A stretch of DNA of 20,560 bases, taken from NCBI RefSeq assembly GCF_000003605.2, contig NW_003134349.1, positions 1-20,560 on the forward strand, written 5' to 3'. The number at the start of each line of letters is the position of its first letter. Position 1 is the stretch's first letter. The notes below the pieces were generated by a model that was given only the letters and a program-made list of their open reading frames with translations, was not told the DNA's origin and did no database searches. Positions 1-11,014 of the stretch are shown piece by piece. The position numbers and the translations under genes were made by a program. The DNA is from Saccoglossus kowalevskii (taxonomy: Eukaryota > Hemichordata > Enteropneusta > Harrimaniidae).

Positions 1-630
1 ATACGACTATATATATATATAGTGACATTTCGCACGACCAAGCCGTAATTTGTAACATTGCAAGGACACAAAAGTCATAAGCTATTAATGTATACACGAC
101 AATAGACGCTTGCGGGACATCGCGAGCCAAGGCTTGCCTATTCGGTTATCGCCTCCCCACAATACCTGCGGAACATGTACAAGTGTATTAAAGTGCCTCC
201 TGTATGACAATTCGACATCCCGTCATTTAGATTTATGTCTATTGCCAAATGCTGAATCGAATTCATTATTTCATCAAGGTTAAATATGCGACTTCTTTAT
301 AGAATCACGCAAGGGTTCGATTCGGAAGTTGTCAAAATAATATAATGATTAATAGTATGTAATAACTCAAAGTATAAAAATCGACAGTGCTGTCTTCGAG
401 GCATTCTCGTAATATAATCTTTTTATTAAAGACTTTCCCATGGTGAGATACAACATTGTACGACATGCGTGTCTGTGAGATTGTTTGCTTGCGGAATAAA
501 TAACATAGATAAAATTGCTCGAATGTTACGTAGATATTTGCATGAATTTCCGATATCCAAACGAATGGCTAATTCAGCACATGTTCACGGACGTGGTACT
601 CATTATACCTAGTTAACTGCAAATACTCAC
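1..630 (-). other. Receptor intron 5 (partial), no exon seen
   Basis: This is sequence after the exon 5 donor. I searched the minus strand for the next exon, expected to be about 138 nt and to encode the segment before the second Cys pair and loop C. No supported candidate was found. The stretch includes a short (TA)n run at 8-21. Confidence 0.6.
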
Positions 631-713
631 AGCTTTCAATTTCCATATTGCATGTCTGTTCATCCATTGGATAGCGTTCTAAATGCATCATACAACTCAA
701 TGTGATAGTGAAT
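631..713 (-). CDS. Receptor exon 5 (83 nt): Cys-loop
   Basis: The acceptor is TTTATTCTGACAG and the donor is AAAGCT|GTGAGT. The 83 nt complete Arg156 and encode residues 157-183, including SCMMHLERYPMDEQTC (162-177). This fits the Cys-loop signature C-x-M-x-L-x-x-F-P-x-D-x-Q-x-C with Tyr170 in place of Phe. The two cysteines have 13 residues between them, as in all eukaryotic members. The last base is the first of the next codon, the same phase as the GlyR exon 5 boundary. Confidence 0.97.
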
Positions 714-3700
714 CTGTCAGAATAAATAGCATTTCATCAATTCTACGGGAAATGTGATTCTACGGAATTACAGAACAATCCTTACAATACTCTCATTCGA
801 TGTTCAAACATAATTATGTATGTGCAAACACACACGTTCCTATTTAATGCTAAATGATACTTCCCGATGCTTGAAACGCACATATTTCTCTAACGTCTAC
901 GCAACGCGCATGTAAATGGCATATATACTGCAAAGAATTGCTTGTTTCGAATCAAAAATGAACTGCGCGCGGTTTTTATCATTCCATCAGATTAGTCAAC
1001 GTCAACATACCTATAATAATATTTCACTCAACACACATTACGTGTATTGTGTTCAATATTTTTGCGTTTAATAAACTGTTAACCATATTTTCATATACCA
1101 CAATGAAAACCTTTACAATAATTTTTAATCAAACAATAAATACGCTCAAATGTGTTCAATCCAACTCATGCCATATACATATATAGTTCCACGATCTAAT
1201 TTGAGAGAAGGCACTATATATGAGATGTGACGATTATTCTATTGTGTGTCTATGCCTAAGCTAATACCGAGGATGACACAATATGTTCGTAACAATTGGC
1301 TACCAGTCTAATGATAGAAGCGCAGTTACAGATCCTGTGTTCGAGTTTAGTTAATTTCCGCCATAGAATATTTCGGTGACCCTCCATTCATGACAGCATA
1401 TTTTCAACTATTCATGTAGATATAAAATGAATGAGGAAACTATTTTGAACAACATTTAAGATTTTGCTCTTTCCAAGAATTGGCAAATGTCGCGTGTTTA
1501 GTGTCAGTCCTGTCACTAAGATTGTTGGAAGGGATTGATAGCGGCGATCCGTCAATTACATTATTTTAATTTAAAAAAAAATAAACATGCTTGTATTTCG
1601 GATATGGGGTAGAACATTCACAAGCAAACGACATCTCAAACCGTCCTGAAATGTCCTAATGTCTAGATGAAAATAACTAGTAATTCTTAATATGAAAAAA
1701 TCGTGGAGGGGTTATTACTTAAACAATCCGTACTCAATTTAGTAAAACATTAGAGTCGCACACTGTAAGTGCATTGACACCGTCGTCTGGTGATCGGCGA
1801 TTATATAATCCTGAAAGACGGGGCTACGTTTATCTTAACTCCGTAAGTTGTCTTGTGCCAATTTAATATTTACTCATTGACTTTTTATTCCACACAATAA
1901 AGTTAGATAACCCAACTGTACCTTGCACTATGTAGTACAGTCCCATCAGGGTATATTCTCAACAACACGTTCTCCGTTGTCAGTTTATGAAACTGTCCAG
2001 ACTTCTCATCTGGGAAGTAAAGAGGTGGCACCCAGACTTCATTAACTCCATCTGAATGTAACGTCAGCGTTTGGTTTTTATCATCAGTGTACTCTAGTCG
2101 GGGATCAACCCATCGTGTTCGAAGAAATAACGTAACTGTATAATCCTATTATAAAACAGTATATACAGATAAATTTCATAATGTCAGGCTCAATATTTGC
2201 TAATACATAAACAGGCTGAATGGTTAGTGGAAATTTCAGTGACAATTATCGACAAAAAATAGCGCATCTCTCATCCAACGAGAATTGAAGCATTCACGCA
2301 AATTACAAGATGATCAAACATACAATTCCAAAAATATAGACATGGCCATATTTCTTTCATTTTTCTTTACCCAATCATGAACGTAAGCAAAAGTGTTATA
2401 TCACTTATTCCAGCTGCTTCATAAGATTCAAATGTAAGTGTAGCGGGTACATGTATTAGTTTCCACTAGTAACAAGATATTAGTAGAATGATAATTAACT
2501 GAATTAAATACTTAATAAATAATGAATAATACAAATAAAATAGCTTTTATAGTATTATTATTACAAATCAAATCACAAATCAAACAAGGTCAATTTGACA
2601 AGCCAAATAAGCACACGATTTAGGTGGTCCCATTTTCACAACAGTTACCCACGAATTAACACCATATTAGAGGTCCCCCATTGAAAATATATACGGGTAT
2701 GTGCCACTCTACTGAGTATGCTTTTTCATCGGTTAGTATAGAATGGGATATCGATATTGATATGTTTATGATCTAGAAGTGGGTTGGATTTTTAAAATGT
2801 AAACCTTTTAAGAAATATATCCAAACATTGTTGAAAAACGCCTGAAAACTGTTATTCGAGAGCTGTCACTGATGTTGCCGCACGTATAATGAAGTCTGAC
2901 CTGTTTTATATATCGTGTGGTACAGTGCATGTGCTTTTCAGTACTCTGATATAACTGATACGTTGGTGTAGAAGTGGGTATGCAATTACTGAAAGCAATT
3001 GTCTGGTAGTGGGTGGGGTCAAAAATAATTGGGCCACACACCCCATTGCGATTGAAAGTCCTCCTCCCGGGGTATAGGTTCGACTTCTAGTCTCTGTCCC
3101 TCGTATATGTAGTTTCCGTTCCTGTTTGTTATACTTCCCTCCACGGTGTTTTCTTTCTTTGCCACATGGACACAAACAAACACTTCAACTGAAGACTAAT
3201 TCCAGAATATAACGATACCGGAAATCCAACTGTAATGTGATAACCGTGTTCACAACACAGAGTACTGGTGCTGACTTTTGTTAGATACATCACCATTGAA
3301 GAACAGCATTAACAATATACTTTAGTCCCTAGTGTATAACCTTTAAAGTGACATTCCCACTTCTAAAACCTGTAAGGTACCACCCCTAGGCCTGATCAAA
3401 TGTTGAAATTGTGAAAGGACAATGAGGAATTAACTGTAGAATATGAATAAAACGGGCATTCCAAAAATAGCTAGATTTGTGTACAATTGACACTCGCTGA
3501 GTTTGGATGCTTTATTTGTTCTGAAATGTCAGTAACATTGTTTAAAGACTCTCTGAACATAAAATTAGTTTTTAGTCAAAAAATTACCATTTTATTACAT
3601 TTTACGTCTTGTTGTGATGTTTTATTTTCAAACTGGGAATGCGACCTCACTTTAGACTTTAACAATCATGATAGTAATTTAAGAGTCTATGAGGGAAATC

Positions 3701-6700
3701 GTTTAGTGTTTACTTTTATTTATTGTCTGATTAATATGACTTGAGTCAAAGCGCCACAGTCATCCGCTCGAATTTCATGCAATGAAACACATTATTTTAC
3801 ACGTGTTTGTATATGTCACATGGGAACAATTTCGAACATGGAGCAGTACGGTGACTGCGGTGCTTAAGTACGTCGAGAAGAATGTGTCAGTTCAAAAAAA
3901 AATACTGTCTGTAAGCCATTAAAGGATGATATATAAATGTACCATCGTAAATTCTGTGGTTTATACTGTTCTGTTTGTCAGGGTTCAGTCGAGCGAGAAT
4001 GAAGCATAAATATTCTGACAAATTTCCGGCCATCTAACAACATTTGCAAAAGGCAAATGTAACAATGTTAAGGTGTATACTGATACAAATGAATAATTCA
4101 GCAAAGAGAGGACATATATTTCGTAATTGTAATATATATATATATATATATATATGGATTTGTATTTCACTGTAAGATCAAAGGGGCCGCACAATCTATT
4201 CGAGACAACATTATTTAATTTAAGACCTACTTAAACGTTTTTAATTTCCTCATCCTGTGTTTGTAATATATAACATTTATAATTATCGTAAATGAAATTA
4301 ATTGCATTCCCCGTTACACATTTCAAGTATACAGTATATGGCTCTTTTTATCGATTATGAAGAACCATGCAGACAGCGTGTTATTGAAAGTACACTCGGT
4401 GCACGCATGCAATTGGGGGTTTCATGCGATTACGGAATCATCGTTTGCTACACAGCATGACCACTTCAGTCAACCACATGTCAAAACTACCAAGTGCCTC
4501 TCAAACAACAATAATTCTTCTTTGCAAGATTTATATACACGAAATGTTCTGTTTTAAGCCTGTTTCGTTTCATCCAGTCGAATAATTTAATTCTCATAAA
4601 ATGTCCTTGATCTCCTAATGACTTCGAAGAGCTGGCGAAGTTTCGCTATGCTAAGAAAATAAAACTAGACTCGGATCGAATTTAACGACCATTCAATGGG
4701 CTATACGATAGACTCGCTGCCCAATTGAGCTATCTAGTATGTGATGTCGGACATTGCCCTTATGTCATGTGATTTTTCGAGAATGTTCATAGGTCGACCA
4801 TGGTGTAGCACTTGATATCATGTATACCAGTCACAATTTGAACATGACCTAATTACAAGAACTATGACTAAAGGTCAAACACTCTACACATGTGTACTGT
4901 ATTCACACATTGCGCAACATATGTCACATGACTACACCATTTGAACATAGAGGCGTGGCGGCCCTGTTCCGATATACATAGTTATATATGGTTTGGGTAG
5001 TATGTTTTAACTCACATTAAACCATCTTACTCTCAATAGAAATAAAATGTCGTGGCTGCGTTTATACTGTACTTCTGATACAATTGTAACAAATTTCTAA
5101 CAATGTAACATACGGCTATTTCAGATCATTGGATAAACTTAGCTCACAATATTCATCGCATGAGAACGATGGAGAGTGTAAAATAAATTAAAATAAGGCA
5201 ACACGGAGCTAATACTTCTACGTATTCTACGGGGTGTTCTATGCTTATGTAGAACACCTGGCATGCAAACATAAATTTCAGTATTACATTCTCTAATAAA
5301 TCTGACTCGGCTTTGGATTTCTGCCGCTGGTGAAAATTTACACGTCTCTCGTCTGCTCGTGCTTTTTTAACGATCCTAGTAAATTACACTGAGCAAAGAA
5401 ACTCTTTCAAGATTAGAGGTTTTAGTGACCTGCTTGCCTAGTCTTTCAACTTCCACTATCAAATACGTGTGCGAGAATGAATGACACAATAGTCTACCAA
5501 CAACCTTTAGTCAATACGGCGGCGAATGTACTACCGTGACGTATGACAGTAACGTATGACAGTGATAAAACTCAACATCTACGTGTTTCAATACATGCAT
5601 GGACACTAAAGATACCTACGTTTTAATATCTATATTATCTCAAAATCAAATATCGTTGGAGCATTGTCCTTTTATAATTACCTCGGCCACAAGCTTTAAA
5701 ATATGAAGTCATGGTGGTTAAACGAAGCACTTTAAATCACATCTAACATATAATAATTATTTATGTTGACGTAATTCTTACAGCAATATTAAGAATTACA
5801 TTTTTATCGAAGACATGACATTATCAATATGCTATAATTGGAGATTGGAAACGTATTTGCAAAACCTGCCCCACATGTAGCAATAGTCAGACAATCTTTA
5901 AATCATATTCGAATAATTTTTATTGGGTCTACATCAGACAAGTGACATTATTTTCATCCGATATCATCTGTTAAACAATGTTATTGTGTTCAACTACAAT
6001 ATTTTTGTATCTAGTCGTTCTCTTATAAAAAAAACCTTGGTTTAATAGTTTAGACGAAAAAATAATGCTATCAATCTATGGAAAATTGGAGATTAAAATA
6101 TTTTGTTATCACATAGTCTGGTAGAATGCTAGCCTTAGAGTTGAATTTAAGACACAGATTCAACTATTATGTAGAAATTACGATTTTATCCAATTAAAGT
6201 GCATATAAAACAAATATTTGGACGATGTGAGAAGCAGCATTCAGATAACATATTCTGACATATTTTTTATTAGATAGCACACTTTTTACATATTAAAATG
6301 ACCTTATTTCCGGTTATTTTGATTTACCGAGTGAACCCGCATACAATTATAAAGATTTGGTATAATGTCGTGTGTAATTACAAAACATAAATGACGTCGA
6401 GATAATGGTTAAATACTAACTTCCGTTGACTGTCGAGGTTATCAATATTATTAATATGTTAATACGTTAACAATTACATACAGGTCATTAATGTTCCTTC
6501 CCATTGTATGGACGTTACTCACCATTCCTGTGTCTGTAGAGGAATAGAAACTATTGATGAGTACACTGGCCGTCACAATAACAGGTGGCCCTACAGTGAG
6601 AACAAAAACAGAATTCTGTAAATGTAAATATTACTTACTCTATAATGACTAAATGTATGAGAAATATAAGAAAGCGTCACGAGTGTAGTCAATAATTGTA

Positions 6701-9700
6701 TGATACAGTTATGAAATCATAGTACATGTATGAACACACTTTGTTTTTTTTCGTGGATTCAATATTGTGACTAGACATAGTCACACAGGGACGCATAAAA
6801 GTATTGCATGCTATGGCCACGAAATGCAATTAGACTGGCTCTGTTCCAAAACATTCTGGTCTTGGTTGGTTGTGTATTAATCACAGCAACTATATTATGT
6901 CATTACTGTTCCTTAGCTGCACTACCTGTCATTAAAACATGTAAACTGCAATCGAAGCTAAAAACCGAAACATCAGTTGAAGTTACATTTAATATACTTG
7001 TACGTGATTACGCACTGATTTTATGTTTGTTAAAAGCTTGGTTATCATAACAGCTCCCCAAATAGGTATTACACAAATACATTCATAAAACATTAGTTTA
7101 TGACAGAAGACAATATTCATGATATATACGAAGAATAGGCGATTTATGAAAAGCGCACTAAAGCAACAGCTGACTAAACTAAATGCACCATTGATAATTA
7201 TGAAATAACATGCTGTTGAGAATGTGCATGATGTCTAATTACGTAGGAAAGTGGCGTCATAATTGAGATACTGTTCAGACCAATTAACCAGAAAGACAGA
7301 CTAAAAGGAACAATCATCATTAAAATGTACATTATTCATTCCGTTGGTCGGATGACAGTTTATCAATAGGAATACATCCAACACTAACATGGCCTGTAAA
7401 GTTAATGGCAGATCGAGAGACTCTATTGAAATACTCATTATTCAATATTCATAAAAATGACGGCATGAATAACCTATGGTTTTATAATAAGACTAAAAAA
7501 CATGTAATGATTCTTTGTTAATGATAGTGTAGATGCAGGGGTGATGTGACAGAAATGTTTCCACCTTGTAAGTATGAATTTATGCTTTCGGACTTTGGCA
7601 AATAATTATGCAATTTACATTTATATTGAGTTTTATTTCTAAAAAAATAAATAAATAAATAAATAAATAAATAAATTAAATATATTAATATAGATCTGGA
7701 CGTCTAGAGTATATTATTATGTACATATACATATGCAAATAGCCGACGAGATCTCGTCGAGGAGGACACGTCAAAGGGATTCGTTTTCCCCATAAAACAT
7801 TGTTTCAATGTCTCACGTCATCGGGTTCACTATTTCGAATACCATAGATACGTACGCCATGGCATCAGTGAAAGCAATGACGGGTGAGAAATAAACACTT
7901 GTCTTTTGAGGGGGAAATATGTATCGTGACTCTCTCGCTTTGTACGAAATCTTGGTTTCTATTTGCGTCAAAGGTCAATTCGCTGTTTCAACTGACGGGT
8001 TGTGGATTCAGTTTCTGTAGTTTATGTATATGCTAATTACATCATCATGTTACGTGAATTTGTTACTATTCTTACAGCCGTACGTCCAAATGGCGTTAGT
8101 AAAAACGCTTTTATACACGAGATAGTGTCGTAATTGTCGATGATATCGTCAGCGGTTGGCAAATTACCAGCATAATAGTAATACAATAACAGTATTCTGT
8201 CAAATCATGGTATAATTACAGCAACTAACATAAACTATGGAATCCGATTGTCTTGTTCTAATCATATTTGAAGAATAATTGAAGTGCACATGGTATACAA
8301 ATGGCCTTTTGACTTAATTTATTTATAGTAACTATACATTTACAATTGTGTTTTATTGACTATTCCTGATGGATTGTCATTCATGTAGACCTATCACTTA
8401 CAAATTATTCACAGACTCCGTAGATCGATCTGTCACTGCTTAGGCAGAACTTGGTGCAGTAACTTAAGTAGCGGAACACACGATATAGGTACTTGCAGAT
8501 TAATACTCCTTAATGTACTACTAGTATTGTGTATGTATTTGTTAGCGTTTCTAAAATGGTAACAGAATTCAGCTATTAGAGCTGCAGTTATAATATAAGC
8601 TATATTGACAAATCGGGAAGAAGTATTTCTTCGAAAAGAAAATCATTTATCACTACGAGATGAACAAATTCAATGTAAGACACTTGTCAAGTGTTAAAAC
8701 ACTTTAGATGGCAGTCTTTTGAAAAATGCTTTGTTTACTAATATTCGTAACTACAGAGAAATTATCCAAATTTAGTGTTCTCGATTATGTTATCAAAAAG
8801 TCATTCTACTGAATGACCCACATTAATTCCTTGGAGATGTGATCTGAATTGCAATCCACGATTCGGGCTGATTTCTATGAATTGTTCAGTTGGTAATCTT
8901 TTGGAACAAATTATTCAATTCACGGTTTAGCAAACCGGCGTTGTGACGCAATAAACAATTATAGCATTTTCATGTTTTCCTCTTGTTTATTTCTGAAGGT
9001 GTGTCTCGCAGGTCCCATGTCATTTTTGATTTAGTTGACCCCAAAAGTTGACCCCTTTAACGGCTAAAATGCACACTGTTGTATACGTTTTCAATTGAAG
9101 TCGCCTGCATAGATTTGTTTAGCTAATGTTAACAATGGCTGGTCCATTGTTGTATCATGTATTTTTTAATGCTTTGTAGCTTACAATATTTTACACGACG
9201 AATGCAAAATCATCGCATATATGATAATATACTATATATATATATAATAATACGACATATCTTATTAACCTAGTGAGAAATTTATTTAATTTTAGATATA
9301 GTATTTGAAATTAATATGGCAATACTGCATAAACGACTGTAACCTGCCTGCATCTTGTTGAATAACGCGTGTCTTGCTAGGCTTTGAGAAAATGAAATCA
9401 AGTATCTACATGATTGTCGAATTTCACACTTTTTCACATTATCTGCAAATATGTCAGCCTACACGTAAATGTAGTAAATACTATTAATGGAAGCAGTGTG
9501 CATACACATCAGTCTATTAATATTTCATTAGTGAGAGCCTATCACCTAAGAGTACGTTCACGTTTACGGGGCATTTCAAACGTGTTCACTCAAGTTCCTG
9601 TTTCGTTTGTTGACGTAGATATATACAGAGTTGTTCAAAGTGTTATATCATCAATCATATATTCAGAGTAGTATTACCCCCACACACAAACCAACAGCGT

Positions 9701-10938
9701 TACTGTAGTGACATCTAATTTAACTGTATATTGCATTATCTACATAACGCAAACATTTATACATTCATAGAACCAACAACAATTGTTTGATTATACCAAT
9801 TCATTGGATTTTTCAAGGAGAACATAGTAAATCGTAATACAGATATATTCTGATTGTTGGGGTTAAAATGTATATAGTATAAAATAATAACTGTATATTT
9901 ACCAAGTGTGCATAGTACTGCTAGAATAAAGGTCAATGACCGAGCTACCAGTCATGAACACAAAGAGTGTCAATAATACAAACGAATTGTTTACGCATTG
10001 AATACACTCTGCATGACTGTTCTGATTGGTCCTCTCCGGAATTAGACCGCTTGACACAAAATTGTGCCACGTCCCACTAATTTCTGCTCTGGTTTAATGT
10101 TGTGCCGTGCCATAGATGAGTCATATGTTAATGTGCTTCAAGTAAGTACACGATGTTCCGTCCGAATGACACGTGCACGTTAATGAAATTCAAAGTCATT
10201 CCATTCCTTACCATGCATGTTTGGTCTATACTTCTTATCATAGTTTCCTCTTAATACTTCATCGATTCTCTTCTTGGAGGGTGTGTCCGTTACCGGCGTC
10301 GACATCGTCATCGGCGTCGTTGCTGGTATTGTCACAGGAACACTGTTGCATTGAAACAATGAAAACATGGACATATATACATAGCAATGGCATGATGAAT
10401 ACTCTGGGGACAAAACGTTAAGTCACAGTAAACATATGTCGGGATGAAAGGTACATGTGGCTCGCATAGACCTGGCGCAGGAAGTTGACAGTACACGTGA
10501 CAATGGATAAGGGATTAATTTGTAAATTCCCATATTTATTCGTATTATTACGTTATAATTGTATAATTTTGTACATGTGATTTTGTCCTCTTGAAATTAA
10601 ACATTATTGCTTGGAATAATGTGACTCATATCTATATTATGTTGGCACATTTCACATGTATAATCACTGAATTCTACCGACGTTTTATTCACGATAAACT
10701 GGATTTATACATACGAGAGCGTGTGTTACGGTATGTTATGAAACACAGCGGAAAGATTTGTTGTCACTAGCTACACTCATGAATACAAGTGTGTACGACA
10801 CGCTGCATGCATTCATTCCTTATTTCCTTAGCGTCTGATGAAGAAATACTTGAATTTTCTATATAGCTGTCGTGAAATATGGATAATATCTTACCTGGAA
10901 ATTAAGATGAATAAAAGCAGATAATATATGGCTGTCAT
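631..10938 (-). CDS. Cys-loop ligand-gated ion channel, glycine/GABA/GluCl-like, 5' half (five exons; partial)
   Basis: Subunit of a pentameric neurotransmitter-gated channel of the plasma membrane, probably chloride-selective. The coding span joins 10938-10895, 10342-10212, 6590-6523, 2145-1922 and 713-631 and gives about 183 residues in one frame. In order these are: a signal peptide (about 1-15), a Thr/Pro-rich linker (16-36), an N-terminal helix ending in the family motif YDKKYRPNMHG (49-59), strands beta1-beta2 (60-100), a Trp-centred loop A region (119-129), loop E (140-156), and the Cys-loop C163 to C177 with 13 residues between. F88, R90, R144 and S154 align with GlyR alpha1 F63, R65, R119 and S129, which supports an amino-acid agonist bound through its carboxylate. 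N105-Q-T is a possible glycosylation site. The remaining exons, including M1-M4, are not visible and should lie below base 1. Chloride selectivity and the exact agonist are inference, because M2 is missing. A nicotinic receptor is less likely given the FLR and LLRI motifs. Confidence 0.93.
714..1921 (-). other. Receptor intron 4 (1208 bp)
   Basis: GT-AG intron between exons 4 and 5, AT-rich throughout. I see no second gene, no long repeat and no conserved ORF in it. Confidence 0.85.
1922..2145 (-). CDS. Receptor exon 4 (224 nt): loops D, A and E
   Basis: The acceptor is TTTTATAATAG and the donor is GCAAG|GTACAG. The 224 nt encode residues 82-155 plus two bases of Arg156. Segments visible are DYTVTLFLRTRWVDPRLEY (82-100), VWVPPLYFPDEK (118-129), FHKLTTENVLLRIYPDG (133-149) and TVLHSAR (150-156). 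Loop D keeps the F-x-R pattern and loop E keeps the LLRI and S-x-R pattern of glycine and GABA receptors. N105 starts an NQT glycosylation sequon. The WxPD motif reads WVPP, losing its Asp. The exon length equals that of GlyR alpha exon 4 as I recall it. Confidence 0.97.
4132..4155. repeat. (AT)12 microsatellite
   Basis: Perfect alternating AT over 24 bases within receptor intron 3. Confidence 0.95.
4664..4738 (-). repeat. tRNA-derived element (SINE head or tRNA pseudogene)
   Basis: A 75-base minus-strand stretch begins ACTAGAT and ends GTCTAGT, which can pair as a 7-bp acceptor stem with one wobble. It carries a Pol III box A-like TAGCTCAATTGGGC (4732-4719) and a box B-like AATTCGATCC. GCTC and GAGT can form a D stem. 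TTTT, a Pol III terminator, overlaps its last base (4664-4661). The anticodon arm does not fold properly, so a functional tRNA is unlikely. The SINE body may continue to about 4600, which includes the short hairpin GCGAAGTTTCGC. Confidence 0.55.
5233..5258. repeat. Perfect hairpin, 9-bp stem
   Basis: GGTGTTCTA and TAGAACACC flank an 8-base loop, within receptor intron 3. The role is unknown. It could be the terminus of a mobile element or a fold in the pre-mRNA. Confidence 0.7.
6523..6590 (-). CDS. Receptor exon 3 (68 nt): strand beta1
   Basis: The acceptor is TTTTTGTTCTCACTGTAG and the donor is ATG|GTGAGT, both strong. The 68 nt encode GPPVIVTASVLINSFYSSTD (59-78) and then TGM. This aligns with the GlyR segment that starts GPPVNVT and ends at the Met before DYRV. 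The length equals that of the corresponding exon in vertebrate GlyR and GABA-A genes, as I recall them. It starts with the last two bases of Gly59 and ends in phase 0. Confidence 0.95.
6591..10211 (-). other. Receptor intron 2 (3621 bp)
   Basis: GT-AG intron between exons 2 and 3, with an AAAT microsatellite at 7641-7680 and a short TA run near 9233-9246. No internal gene is recognisable. Confidence 0.8.
7641..7680. repeat. (AAAT)n microsatellite
   Basis: A run of A followed by eight or so TAAA/AAAT units in receptor intron 2, grading into AT-rich sequence. Confidence 0.95.
10212..10342 (-). CDS. Receptor exon 2: linker and N-terminal helix
   Basis: This 131-nt exon runs from acceptor CAACAG (10348-10343) to donor CATG|GTAAGG in phase 1. 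It encodes a linker rich in Thr, Pro, Met and Val (residues 16-36), then a basic amphipathic stretch SKKRIDEVLRGNYDKKYRPN (37-56). That stretch matches the alpha1 helix and the YDxxxRP signature of anionic Cys-loop subunits. The reading frame is open further upstream and a second good acceptor, TTTGTCCCCAG, lies at about 10400. The inner acceptor was chosen because it alone joins exon 1 in phase. Use of the outer one by another isoform cannot be ruled out. Confidence 0.85.
10343..10894 (-). other. Receptor intron 1 (552 bp)
   Basis: Intron between the signal-peptide exon and exon 2, bounded by GTAAGA and CAACAG. Its acceptor side holds an additional acceptor-like TTTGTCCCCAG at about 10400. 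Confidence 0.75.
10895..10938 (-). CDS. Receptor exon 1: start codon and signal peptide
   Basis: Fourteen codons plus two bases encode MTAIYYLLLFILIS, a short hydrophobic signal peptide. The exon ends at a near-consensus donor, CAG|GTAAGA, in phase 2. The AG left over joins the first T of exon 2 to make Ser15. The phase match, the hydrophobic core and the distance of 552 bases from exon 2 support it. The ATG context (AGT before, A after) is only moderate. No in-frame stop lies immediately upstream, so a further 5' exon or a longer N-terminus is not excluded. Confidence 0.8.
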
Positions 10939-11004
10939 ACTGAATGATATATTTAGCTCGTCTGTATGATTCTTTGATGCTGTAAGACACGGTGCAATTG
11001 CCTG

Positions 11005-11014
11005 TTATATAAAG
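11005..11014 (-). promoter_or_regulatory. TATA-like element upstream of receptor exon 1
   Basis: The minus strand reads CTTTATATAA about 70 bases upstream of the start codon. A start site about 30 bases downstream would fall near 10978-10982, at a pyrimidine-rich TCTTACAGC, leaving a 5' UTR of about 40 bases. In AT-rich DNA such a match can arise by chance, and TTACAG there could instead be a splice acceptor. Confidence 0.35.

Larger units (their letters stand above)
2146..6522 (-). other. Receptor intron 3 (4377 bp)
   Basis: GT-AG intron between exons 3 and 4. It holds a (TA)12 run, a tRNA-derived SINE-like element and a perfect 9-bp-stem hairpin (listed separately). The GC-richer patch at about 2940-3180, with ggttcgactt at 3078-3087 resembling a Pol III B box, may be an old transposable element. 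ORFs of 60-90 codons here look like chance. Confidence 0.8.

Noticed and set aside
1-628. Search for receptor exon 6 on the minus strand
   Set aside because: A RYCGEAITE-like string at about 147-172 resembled the end of the expected exon, but it hits a stop at once and lacks the rest of the domain.
2906-3175. 77- and 89-codon minus-strand frames at about 2808-3175
   Set aside because: They lie inside receptor intron 3, have no splice sites in phase with the receptor, and fall in repeat-like sequence.
10173-10421. 82-codon plus-strand frame opposite receptor exon 2
   Set aside because: It is a shadow of the minus-strand exon, whose motif and splice sites are clear.
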